Shown here: one piece after another, positions 18,442 through 24,937 of the stretch | Layout of the letters: every line of letters starts with the position of its first letter | Position numbering within the stretch: position 1 is the stretch's first letter | Notes under the pieces: model-generated | The model's database searches: none | What the model was told of the DNA's origin: nothing | Seen by the model: the letters and a program-made list of their open reading frames with translations, nothing else | Translations under genes and position numbers: made by a program | DNA from: Clostridiales bacterium | GTDB taxonomy: Bacteria; Bacillota; Clostridia; Oscillospirales; Oscillospiraceae | Direction of reading: 5' to 3' | NCBI GenBank assembly: GCA_021202775.1 | Contig: JAJQCJ010000109.1 | Location: 1 to 64,000, forward strand | DNA length: 64,000 nt

Positions 18442-19559
18442 TATGGGATTCCGGGCCAATTCACTTTCTCCATATTTTTCTGTTTCAACGCCATCGAGCA
18501 ATGCACATAGCGATTCATTGTAATGGATACATTTGCATGACCCATAATTTCGCTGAGAGACTTCATTTCAAAACCAGCTTCTATACAGCGTGTAGCAAAG
18601 GTATGTCGGCAGGTATGTACTGTAACGTTTTCCAGACCACAGGCTGCGGCATATTTGGCAAATGACCTTTGCACGGTTCGCGGCTCCATATATTGCTCTG
18701 TCCCAGTCAAAACAAAACCAGTGCCGCTTGCAGGACGAAATTGCTTGCAAAGAGCAACCATACCATCCGGAATAGGGATAGTGCGGACTGAAGAGCGGCT
18801 TTTGGGTGGCCCTATTACAATAATTGTCTTATTTTCAGTATTTGCTTCAAGATTACTGATCCGCTGCATACTTGCGTCAATTCGCAACAATTTTTTCTCT
18901 AGAAATATGTGGTCCCATTGCAACGCACACAGTTCACCTAGTCGAATGCCTGTTGTAAGTGCTAATAAAATTCCCAATTTACGCAGGTCAAGTTCCCTCA
19001 ATAGGAAATCTGCTAATGTTTTTTGCTCTTCAATGGATAAAACACGAATTTCTGTCTCTTGATCACAAGGGTATATGACATCAATTTTGCACATCTGCCC
19101 CGCGTGCTGGCTTGCTACATATTGCAGAACAGCATTTAAAACAACCAAAATGTCTTTTACTGTTTTAGGCGCAAGTTTCTTTTCCTTTAGAAGAAGTTCA
19201 CTGAATGACGATACCACCATGGAACTTACTTCAAACGGCAGCAGATTTCCAAAATAAGGGATAATATGGTTACGGAGAAAACCCTGATATTTGATATATG
19301 TCGAAGTTCGCAAGCAAATTTTTTTCTGTTGTATCCAAGTATAGCAACAAACTTCAAAAGATATCTTTTCCTTTTTCACGGAATATGGCTCACCTTGCAG
19401 ACAGCATATCCTTGCAGATTCTGCATTCTTTTTTGCTTCTGCATATGTCTTTCCATAGCAATACCCATATATAATTTTACCTGAGGAATCTCGACCTTTG
19501 CGATAGCGGGCCTCCCAACGGCCATCTTTTCTTTTAAAAATGTTCTCGCCAGTTCTCAT
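18441..19559 (-). CDS. Tyrosine recombinase (integrase) inside inverted repeats
   Basis: 372 residues from ATG 19559, which has a GGAAAGGGAG ribosome site; the ORF-track ATG at 19598 lacks one. The N-terminal part (FKRKDGRWEARY) is the small three-strand arm-binding domain of Tn916/lambda-type integrases. A SAM-like core-binding domain (about 55-165) and a catalytic domain follow. All catalytic residues are present: Arg in TTGIRLGEL, His-x-x-Arg in HTCRHTFATR, His in GHANV and Tyr in MNRYVH. It is transcribed toward tadZ in the present orientation. Because it is flanked by inverted rather than directly repeated crossover sites, its expected reaction is inversion of the segment that encodes it, though integration/excision of a decayed element remains possible. 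Confidence 0.92.
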   Translation of the reverse strand: MRTGENIFKRKDGRWEARYRKGRDSSGKIIYGYCYGKTYAEAKKNAESARICCLQGEPYSVKKEKISFEVCCYTWIQQKKICLRTSTYIKYQGFLRNHIIPYFGNLLPFEVSSMVVSSFSELLLKEKKLAPKTVKDILVVLNAVLQYVASQHAGQMCKIDVIYPCDQETEIRVLSIEEQKTLADFLLRELDLRKLGILLALTTGIRLGELCALQWDHIFLEKKLLRIDASMQRISNLEANTENKTIIVIGPPKSRSSVRTIPIPDGMVALCKQFRPASGTGFVLTGTEQYMEPRTVQRSFAKYAAACGLENVTVHTCRHTFATRCIEAGFEMKSLSEIMGHANVSITMNRYVHCSMALKQKNMEKVNWPGIP

Positions 19560-19611
19560 ATGATGTAAGTCTCCCTTTCCTAATTTAGCCGTTTCCATTT
19601 TCTGGTTATAA

Positions 19612-19635
19612 TATTTTGACTGCTGATTGACTGCG
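19612..19635 (+). repeat. 13-bp direct repeat copy 2 plus a third half-copy
   Basis: tattttgactgct at 19612-19624, followed 11 bases on by attgactgc (TTGACTGC at 19616 and 19627). The 11-bp spacing of two like-oriented motifs resembles tandem arm-type sites of Tn916-like integrases. Confidence 0.5.
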
Positions 19636-19734
19636 AATAGCTATAAAATAAGGAATCAACAGCAATTTTTGTCGAATTTTGATAGTTGTTCTTAAATATA
19701 TCGCAAATTTTTATAATTTACATGAAAAAACTTG

Positions 19735-19763
19735 TTGAACAATCCTGAATAGTGTGTTACAAT
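19735..19763 (+). promoter_or_regulatory. Outward-facing sigma-A promoter inside invertible segment
   Basis: TTGAAC, 17-base spacer, TACAAT. Predicted start near 19770. It reads rightward out of the segment through IR-R in this orientation. After inversion it would read leftward through IR-L into tadZ. Confidence 0.7.
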
Positions 19764-19809
19764 ATTCTTAAATCCTAGGAAATCTCGGGCGAAATTTCCA
19801 TTTGCTTCA

Positions 19810-19840
19810 TGTCGTAGAGTAAAACACTCTACGACTTTTT
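19810..19840. repeat. Right inverted repeat (IR-R), also a rightward terminator-like hairpin
   Basis: The arms gtcgtagagt and actctacgac surround the centre aaaac, the reverse complement of the left copy's centre, so the two sites are in inverted orientation. On the plus strand the hairpin is directly followed by TTTTT, giving the look of an intrinsic terminator for transcription leaving the segment rightward. The left copy lacks this T-run. Confidence 0.85.
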
Positions 19841-19856
19841 GCTTACATAGAAAAGG

Positions 19857-19892
19857 TTAAAAAAGAAGCAAAGAGAATCTTCTCTTTGCTTC
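19857..19892 (-). terminator. Intrinsic terminator, leftward
   Basis: A perfect 13-bp stem (GAAGCAAAGAGAA with its complement, 2-base loop) at 19865-19892. On the minus strand it is followed by TTTTTT. It would stop any transcript entering the invertible segment from the right and insulates the two regions. Confidence 0.75.
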
Positions 19893-19896
19893 ATAT

Positions 19897-19917
19897 TATA
19901 CCGCTTATAGCGGTATA
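19897..19917. promoter_or_regulatory. Operator-like palindrome upstream of XRE gene
   Basis: TATACCGCT, 3-base spacer, AGCGGTATA: perfect 9-bp arms. It lies 79 bases before the XRE gene at 19996 and is the natural candidate for its autoregulatory site. Confidence 0.6.
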
Positions 19918-19995
19918 AATCAGCAAAAACAGATACTTAAATCGTGATAACTATTGCTCTTATTTGTATAAACTTATAAATAGGAGGTGGCTATT

Positions 19996-20319
19996 ATGGA
20001 TACACAGTATATCAGAGATCGAATTACAGCCTTGCGAAATCAAAAAGGTGTCTCAGAATACAAAATGAGCACGGATTTAGGACATAGCAAAAGTTATATT
20101 CAAAGTATTTCATCTGGAAAATCCCTGCCTTCCTTGTCGGAATTTCTATATATATGTGAATATCTGGAGGTAACACCGCTGGAGTTCTTCGACGATTCGA
20201 TTTCCTATCCGTCACTGGTAAATCAAATCTACGAATTGTCCAAACATATGAAAAAGGAGGATTTAGAATTGCTAATTGATGTTGCAACACGGTTGAGCTG
20301 CGATGGCAACGATGACTAA
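19996..20319 (+). CDS. XRE-family repressor-like DNA-binding protein
   Basis: 107 residues. The helix-turn-helix (about 5-60) shows RITALRNQKGVSEYKMSTDLG and SYIQSISSGKSLPSLSEFLYI, a Cro/CI-type fold. The C-terminal 40 residues are helical. The start is ATG 19996, eight bases after AGGAGG; the ORF track used an upstream GTG. A perfect palindrome at 19897-19917 is a likely operator. It lies next to the invertible segment and before the SARP-type regulator, so it may regulate either. Confidence 0.85.
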   Translation: MDTQYIRDRITALRNQKGVSEYKMSTDLGHSKSYIQSISSGKSLPSLSEFLYICEYLEVTPLEFFDDSISYPSLVNQIYELSKHMKKEDLELLIDVATRLSCDGNDD

Positions 20320-20397
20320 AATGTCAAATTCATTTATCGTAGAAGGACTATTTCAGTAATCCGTATCATTGTTATGCAGTTTTGAGGAGAAAGAGCG

Positions 20398-21771
20398 ATG
20401 GAGAAGAAAGAAGAAAAAGAAGTTTTACAAGTATTAAAAAATAGTCAGGTATCGGAGAAACTCTGCTCCCAAGTTGCATTTGGCCTGGATACCAGCGCTG
20501 TGCTGTCCACTATCATGGAGCGAACCACTGGAGATTTTACGATAGAGGAATTGATTTCTCTTACAGCGGGGATTGCCATGGAGTACCACGACGCCGACAG
20601 CGTCATTTTCATCACCATAGACAACGAATTGTCGGCTGCGGAGTGTATCTTTGAGACGCACCGGATCGATTTTTCACCGCTTTGCGGCACCGGCCCCATG
20701 TATATGGATGAATATCCGGCGCTGTTAAAAGTTCTGATGCGGGCGCTGCTGATGGCAGTGGAGGCGAAAGGCTTTATTTCCGCGCAGAATATCCTCCCCA
20801 TGCTGCCAAACGGCTCAAGAGAGTACAAGAGGATGGAGCAAATCGGGCTGGAATCCATCATGAGGGTCAAATACGAAAAAAATGAACACCAGTTCATAGC
20901 AGTCATCAATCCCCGCAAATACGGAAAAGAGGGTGACATCCTTCGTTTGCTGGCCCGTGTGGTAGATTCCGAGATCGACAGATTGGGACAGCCGAATATG
21001 GGAGAAGGATTTTCGTTTGGCGCAGGGAAACTTGCGAAGAATGAAGTCTATGTCAGGTTGCTAAACGCCTTTGAACTGCATACAAGGAAGGGAACGCTTA
21101 CAGAGGAGGATATCCGCAACCAGGAGATCATCTTTCTGACTGTGCTGCTGATGAAGCAGGACGAAGGAATGATTCCTGCAACAACGCTCCTTCATATGCT
21201 TTGGGAGGACCCGGAGGCTCTCTCCGAGCCGGAGCGGACACTGAAAAATTTGAGTTATCGCGTCAACAAGAAATTAAAGCAGCTTTTTCCCAGGGGTGAC
21301 TTCCTGGAAATCAAAAAGAAAAGTTACATGATCAGCCAGAAATATAAAATCACGACGGACCTGGACCGATTTTCCTATATGATTCGAGATGCAGAGGGAG
21401 TTACAAACCCAGAAGCGCGGTTGGAGCGATATTTGAAGGCATTGGATGACTTTTCAGGGATCGTATTGCCACCGCAGGATCACCAGGCAATCAAGCTTGT
21501 TACTGAAAAATATGAAAGCGCCAGAAGGCGGGCGCAAAACGAATGTCTTTCGCTGATGTTCGAGCTGGGCGACTACACCAGGATGGCAGAGTATATCCGA
21601 ACGCTCTCTGTTTCGCGGACAATGGACGGAGAACTGGCGTATTGGAACGCTATGATGTATATCGATATGGGACAGCACCAGCAGGCCAGAGAATTGCTGG
21701 AGGAAAACAGTGATTACTTATCTGAAACGCAAATCAATGCTATAAAGTGCAGAATTTTGGCCAAAACATGA
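20398..21771 (+). CDS. GAF-like plus SARP-type (winged helix-BTAD) transcription regulator
   Basis: 457 residues. The N-terminal half (about 15-195) is a GAF-like sensor by pattern (GFISAQNILPMLPNGSREYKRM, FIAVINPRKYGKEGDILRLLARVVDSEI). Residues about 215-330 match the OmpR-like winged helix of SARP activators: VRLLNAFELHTRKGTLTEED, LLHMLWEDP, LKNLSYRVNKKLKQLF and TDLDRF are in the expected order. The last 110 residues look like the helical BTAD repeat domain. SARP proteins activate promoters by binding direct repeats at 11-bp period upstream of the -10. Exactly such an array begins 12 bases after this gene's stop. A GAAAGAGCG-spaced TGAGGAG ribosome site precedes the ATG. The signal sensed is unknown. 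Confidence 0.82.
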   Translation: MEKKEEKEVLQVLKNSQVSEKLCSQVAFGLDTSAVLSTIMERTTGDFTIEELISLTAGIAMEYHDADSVIFITIDNELSAAECIFETHRIDFSPLCGTGPMYMDEYPALLKVLMRALLMAVEAKGFISAQNILPMLPNGSREYKRMEQIGLESIMRVKYEKNEHQFIAVINPRKYGKEGDILRLLARVVDSEIDRLGQPNMGEGFSFGAGKLAKNEVYVRLLNAFELHTRKGTLTEEDIRNQEIIFLTVLLMKQDEGMIPATTLLHMLWEDPEALSEPERTLKNLSYRVNKKLKQLFPRGDFLEIKKKSYMISQKYKITTDLDRFSYMIRDAEGVTNPEARLERYLKALDDFSGIVLPPQDHQAIKLVTEKYESARRRAQNECLSLMFELGDYTRMAEYIRTLSVSRTMDGELAYWNAMMYIDMGQHQQARELLEENSDYLSETQINAIKCRILAKT

Positions 21772-21783
21772 GAAAATGGGCGA

Positions 21784-21849
21784 GTATGCAGAAAGTATGC
21801 AAAAAGTATGCTGAAAAGATGTTGAAAGTTTGTGGAAAGTTTGTGGATT
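21784..21849 (+). promoter_or_regulatory. Six tandem 11-bp repeats: candidate SARP operator
   Basis: Units start at 21784, 21795, 21806, 21817, 21828 and 21839, exactly 11 bp apart: gtatgcagaaa, gtatgcaaaaa, gtatgctgaaa, agatgttgaaa, gtttgtggaaa, gtttgtggatt. The array ends 17 bases before a TATAAT, so its last unit occupies the -35 position, as in SARP-activated promoters. Confidence 0.8.
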
Positions 21850-21866
21850 TTCCAAAACAGCTCCTG

Positions 21867-21872
21867 TATAAT
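21867..21872 (+). promoter_or_regulatory. -10 box of repeat-controlled promoter
   Basis: TATAAT with no consensus -35 (the -35 position reads TGGATT inside the repeat array), the usual form of an activator-dependent promoter. It reads toward the zinc-ribbon gene at 21945. Confidence 0.7.
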
Positions 21873-21944
21873 AGGTTGTGACATGGGAAAACCGCTGTGC
21901 AGCAAAGGGCAGGCTCCCATAGAAAAAACAGGGAGGTCAGACCA

Positions 21945-22145
21945 ATGCAGGATGAGAAGCCACCAGTTCAGTTGCTTACCTCATGTTGCCCGGTATGCTG
22001 TTCTCGATTGATATGCGGAGAAACCGTGAAACGAGGGCTACATCAATGCACCAAATGTAAAAGATACTGGGTAATTGAGATAAGCGAAGGCGATGTTCAT
22101 GTTAAGGAGGCATCTAGGGATTACCGCAGGATGCTTGCCTTGTAG
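21945..22145 (+). CDS. Small zinc-ribbon protein
   Basis: 66 residues from ATG 21945 (GGGAGG eight bases before); the ORF-track start at 21897 is upstream of this site. Two Cys pairs, CPVC near residue 15 and CTKC near residue 35, form a zinc ribbon, followed by YWVIEISEGDVHV. Such peptides may bind nucleic acid or protein. It is the first gene after the 11-bp repeat promoter and so the probable direct target of the SARP-type regulator. Function unknown. Confidence 0.75.
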   Translation: MQDEKPPVQLLTSCCPVCCSRLICGETVKRGLHQCTKCKRYWVIEISEGDVHVKEASRDYRRMLAL

Positions 22146-22279
22146 TTATATATCGCAAAACAAAACTGAATATATTGAGACATACTGTGAGCGCCGTCGA
22201 ATTGGGCCGGCACCCTCAAGGACGTAAATCAGGAGTCAAAAGTTTGTTAGATAGAGCTGTACCGGTCAGTGAGCCGGAC

Positions 22280-22342
22280 GAGTTCGGCAGACGGAAATGC
22301 AATTCCACAGGAGAATTGCGCCATCTGCCGGACTCTTTTTTT
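22280..22342 (+). terminator. Intrinsic terminator with inner hairpin
   Basis: The outer stem pairs GAGTTCGGCAGA with TCTGCCGGACTC. An inner stem pairs GCAATTC with GAATTGC. A run of seven T follows. It ends transcripts from the zinc-ribbon gene. The preceding 120 bases (about 22150-22280) have no ORF and could be part of a folded leader. Confidence 0.7.
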
Positions 22343-22383
22343 GTCTCTAAGTCCACTCCGCCAGTATGTTCGCCAATTTACTG

Positions 22384-22427
22384 CCTCCATTCAGAGTTGC
22401 TTTTCCGCAACATGAATGGAGGTTTTT
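22384..22427 (+). promoter_or_regulatory. Hairpin covering the XRE ribosome site, followed by TTTTT
   Basis: CCTCCATTC and GTTGC pair with GCAAC and GAATGGAGG. The 3' arm contains the GGAGG ribosome site of the next gene and is followed by five T directly before its ATG. It can both end transcription and hide the ribosome site. Confidence 0.7.
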
Positions 22428-22718
22428 ATGTATTTTGATGCTGTCAAATTTGGCAAGCGGATTCAGGAGGTAAGGCGCGAACGCGGACTCACCCAAGAGG
22501 AGTTGGCAGATCGTTTGAGATTATCCAGCAAGCAATATATCAGCAGGATTGAACGGGGTGAGTGTGCCTGCTCTATTGATCTCCTTGTGGAATTGGTCTG
22601 CGCACTTCATATTAGTGCTGATTATTTGCTGATGGGAAAAGAGTCGGGATGTGAACATATAAAAGATGACCTGCTTTCTGTAGTTGGCCGTCTAGCCGCT
22701 ATAGCAAATGCAATATAA
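22428..22718 (+). CDS. XRE-family DNA-binding protein
   Basis: 96 residues from ATG 22428, five bases after GGAGG; the ORF-track start at 22416 lies inside the hairpin. It is a standard Cro/CI fold: FGKRIQEVRRERGLTQEELADRLRLSSKQYISRIERGE in pieces of the expected order, then a short helical tail. Two palindromic sites nine bases after its stop are possible operators. Genes of this kind are common regulators of integrative elements, consistent with the ParB-like and PemK-like genes downstream. Confidence 0.88.
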   Translation: MYFDAVKFGKRIQEVRRERGLTQEELADRLRLSSKQYISRIERGECACSIDLLVELVCALHISADYLLMGKESGCEHIKDDLLSVVGRLAAIANAI

Positions 22719-22726
22719 GCCGAAAA

Positions 22727-22767
22727 GTAACACTACGAGTGTTACCAGGTAACACTACGAGTGCCAC
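22727..22767 (+). repeat. Two palindromic direct repeats (operator or centromere-like)
   Basis: gtaacactacgagtg occurs at 22727-22741 and 22749-22763 (22-bp period). The first extends to the perfect palindrome GTAACACT-acg-AGTGTTAC; the second is an imperfect one. They lie just upstream of a possible -10 (TACAAT, 22789-22794) for the structured RNA region. Confidence 0.65.
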
Positions 22768-22799
22768 TACAAAGCCAATCCATCCTGCTACAATGTACT

Positions 22800-23196
22800 T
22801 ACAGCCAATAAAAAGGCCCAACCTGTACTTTGAAAACTGAATATACAGTACACAGGTACGTTCCTGTTGTGGTGAGCCATATCAGCGGTACGCCGTGACC
22901 CAGCCTCCAGGCCGGCAGCGATTTCTACCGTCTGTGACAGTCGCTTCGCAACCGATTCGGCCACGACCCATAGCGGGGATAATGATACTTCTGTCCAGCC
23001 ACAGCCCCGGTCAACAGCCGGGAACACGCAATGGGGACAGCTCCGTGAGACCCACGGGGAGGTTAGACGCCTATGGCGCTGTGCGAACAGCCGCCTGTGT
23101 ATTCCCACTAAGCTCTGGGGTGTCGTGGACAAATGAGAGTTTGTCATAAAATTCGGGAGGACTGCGGTATCGGTGACGGCCTGACAGTCCTCTTTT
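22800..23196 (+). ncRNA. Candidate structured non-coding RNA, about 400 nt
   Basis: This is a 520-base gap without a gene. It contains many strong local hairpins in a row: CCTGTACT/AGTACACAGG, CTG-tga-CAG inside GCGA/TCGC, CCCGG/CCGGG, CTCCGTG/CACGG(g)GAG, GGCGCTG/CAG(c)CGCC and GACAAA/TTTGTC. It ends in a clear terminator (GAGGACTG ... CAGTCCTC TTTT, 23157-23196). A -10-like TACAAT lies at 22789. No ORF with a ribosome site is seen. I cannot match it to a named RNA class; it could instead be a long leader for the ParB-like gene. Confidence 0.5.
23157..23196 (+). terminator. Intrinsic terminator before ParB-like gene
   Basis: GAGGACTG pairs with CAGTCCTC across a 20-base loop, followed by TTTT. 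It lies 43 bases before the ParB-like start, so it either ends the upstream RNA or attenuates the downstream operon. Confidence 0.7.
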
Positions 23197-23239
23197 ACAT
23201 CGGGAACGATGAATCATACACAAATTGAAGGTGATAAAA

Positions 23240-24133
23240 ATGTTGAAGATCGACCCAGAATTTGCTGACCAGATCCCGCCCTTGACGGAGGAGGAGTTTC
23301 AGCAACTGGAGGCCAACATTCTGAGCGATGGTGAGGTAATCAATCCCATCATCATCTGGAATGGTGTGATTGTGGACGGGCATAACCGCTTCCGCATTCT
23401 GGAACAGCATCCGGAGATTCCGTACAGAACCTTCGAAAAGAAGTTCTCAGACCGCAGCGAGGTGGTAGCCTGGATTTGCAAAAACCAGCTTGGACGACGT
23501 AACCTGACCCCGGAACAGCGAAAATATCTTATTGGCAAACAGTATGGTGCAGAAAAACAAGGGCCTTTCAGAGGAAATCAATACACTTTATCCTGTGAAA
23601 GTGGTTGTTCCCAAAATGGGAACAACCAAAAAACCTGCGAGAAAGTTGCCAGGGAGAACCATGTGAGTAAGAACTATGTGATTCGTGCCAACCACTATGC
23701 AGATGGTGTTGACGCTGCCGAAGATGTTGTCCCAGGCACCCGCCATGAAATCCTCTCCGGCAAAATCTGCCCTGTTGATTCGGCTGTGCAGGCTGTCGCC
23801 CAGGCTCCGCCTGAAGAACGGGAGGCGTTCGCCAATCATCTCCGTGACCCGGAGGTGCAGCGGCGGGGAAGGAAACGTCCAGAGTCTGATGAGGACAGAA
23901 TCATGAGGAAGATTGCGGATGACATGGACGATCCAGGAGGGCAAGTGTCTGGTTCTTCTATGCTTGCTACCCTCCACGGAGTGACCGCCACAATGATACG
24001 AGGCTGCAACCGATGCTTTGAAATGTTCCCATCCTTGCTTACAGAGAGCGCTTATCGGGAACAGGTCATTGCAATCATGCAGGAGCCCAAAACTTATATT
24101 ATAACTCTGGAAACAGGAGGAGTACCAGAATGA
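23240..24133 (+). CDS. ParB/Srx-fold protein with N-terminal ParB domain
   Basis: 297 residues from ATG 23240, with AAGGTG upstream; the ORF-track TTG start would overlap that site. The N-terminal 95 residues are a ParB/Srx-like domain with the motif IVDGHNRFRI (usual form DGxHR) and a LTEEEFQQLEANI helix. A QLGRRNLTPEQRKYLIG segment follows, as in mobile-element ParB-like proteins, then a helix-turn-helix-like middle (CEKVARENHVSKNYV) and a variable C-terminus. ParB-fold proteins of this kind use CTP or ATP or act as DNA-binding regulators. It is coupled to the next gene by an ATGA overlap. Confidence 0.82.
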   Translation: MLKIDPEFADQIPPLTEEEFQQLEANILSDGEVINPIIIWNGVIVDGHNRFRILEQHPEIPYRTFEKKFSDRSEVVAWICKNQLGRRNLTPEQRKYLIGKQYGAEKQGPFRGNQYTLSCESGCSQNGNNQKTCEKVARENHVSKNYVIRANHYADGVDAAEDVVPGTRHEILSGKICPVDSAVQAVAQAPPEEREAFANHLRDPEVQRRGRKRPESDEDRIMRKIADDMDDPGGQVSGSSMLATLHGVTATMIRGCNRCFEMFPSLLTESAYREQVIAIMQEPKTYIITLETGGVPE

Positions 24134-24924
24134 CAGATAAAGGCTTGTTTTATGAGGAAATGGAGATCAGCACGGCAGACCTCCGGGTTCCCCACGCCAG
24201 CTACCAGAGGAGCCTGAGTGTGGCTCGTGTGAGACGAATCGCCCAGAACTTTGACGAGCGCATCGCCAACAAGCCGAAGGTCAGCTATCGGGACGGCAAG
24301 TTCTATGTCTTTGACGGACAGCACACCATCGCAGCCCGGCGTCTCCGCAACAACGGCGAAGACTTGCCTGTCGCCTGCAAGGTTTATTACGGCCTCACGG
24401 AGCAGGACGAGGCGCTCCTGTTCGCACAGCAGTTTGGATTCTCCGATGTGCTGACTGCCGGTGCCAAAATGCGGGCGCTGATCTACGGCAGAGACCCGGA
24501 AGCCTTGGCCTTTCTGGAGGCAACAGAAAGCGTCGGTCTGCACCTGGATTACACCCAGAACCTCGGTGAGAACCTCGGTGAAAACCGGATTGGCTGCATC
24601 AGCACGGCATTCCGGGCATTCCAGCGGGTCGGCAGAGAGAGCTACACCGAAGCGCTCAGCATTCTCACGGAGGCATGGCATGGGGAACCTCACTCCCTGC
24701 GGGGCGAGACTGTCCGGGCCATGATCGAGTTCGTCGATCTCTATAAGGGCGAGTTCAGCCGTGACCGGCTGGTGGCTAAGCTCCAGATGGTCGATCCCCT
24801 GACGATCTACCGCAAGGGACAGGCGATGGGTGTCAACATGGCCGGGTACAAGAAGTATCTGTATCAGGTCTTTTGCATCTACAACGGCTCCAGCAAGAAG
24901 TCGGCGCTGCCCCTGAAGTTCTAA
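24130..24924 (+). CDS. ParB-like DGQHT protein (DUF6551-like)
   Basis: 264 residues with FYVFDGQHTIAARR near residue 58-72, the nucleotide-binding signature of ParB/DndB-like folds, and a helical C-terminal half. It resembles DUF6551 proteins of Firmicutes integrative elements (family name from memory). It contains a short in-frame repeat (NLGENLGEN). The start overlaps the upstream ParB-like stop. The pair probably acts together in element maintenance or regulation. Confidence 0.75.
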   Translation: MTDKGLFYEEMEISTADLRVPHASYQRSLSVARVRRIAQNFDERIANKPKVSYRDGKFYVFDGQHTIAARRLRNNGEDLPVACKVYYGLTEQDEALLFAQQFGFSDVLTAGAKMRALIYGRDPEALAFLEATESVGLHLDYTQNLGENLGENRIGCISTAFRAFQRVGRESYTEALSILTEAWHGEPHSLRGETVRAMIEFVDLYKGEFSRDRLVAKLQMVDPLTIYRKGQAMGVNMAGYKKYLYQVFCIYNGSSKKSALPLKF

Positions 24925-24937
24925 TGGGAGGACAGCT

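Noticed and set aside
18429-19624. The 13-bp direct repeats as a target-site duplication of a transposon
   Set aside because: They lie inside the inverted repeats and one overlaps the recombinase stop codon, which does not fit a transposition scar.
18353-19840. Reading the two hairpins simply as terminators of the recombinase gene
   Set aside because: The 26-bp exact inverted identity and the asymmetric 5-bp centres are more than terminators need, and only the right copy has a T-run. A secondary terminator role for the right copy is kept.
22175-22438. 87-residue plus-strand ORF
   Set aside because: It runs through a clear intrinsic terminator and the hairpin before the XRE gene, and has no ribosome site.
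22788-23147. 119-residue minus-strand ORF in the structured region
   Set aside because: No ribosome site or family signature; the region shows RNA-type hairpins instead.
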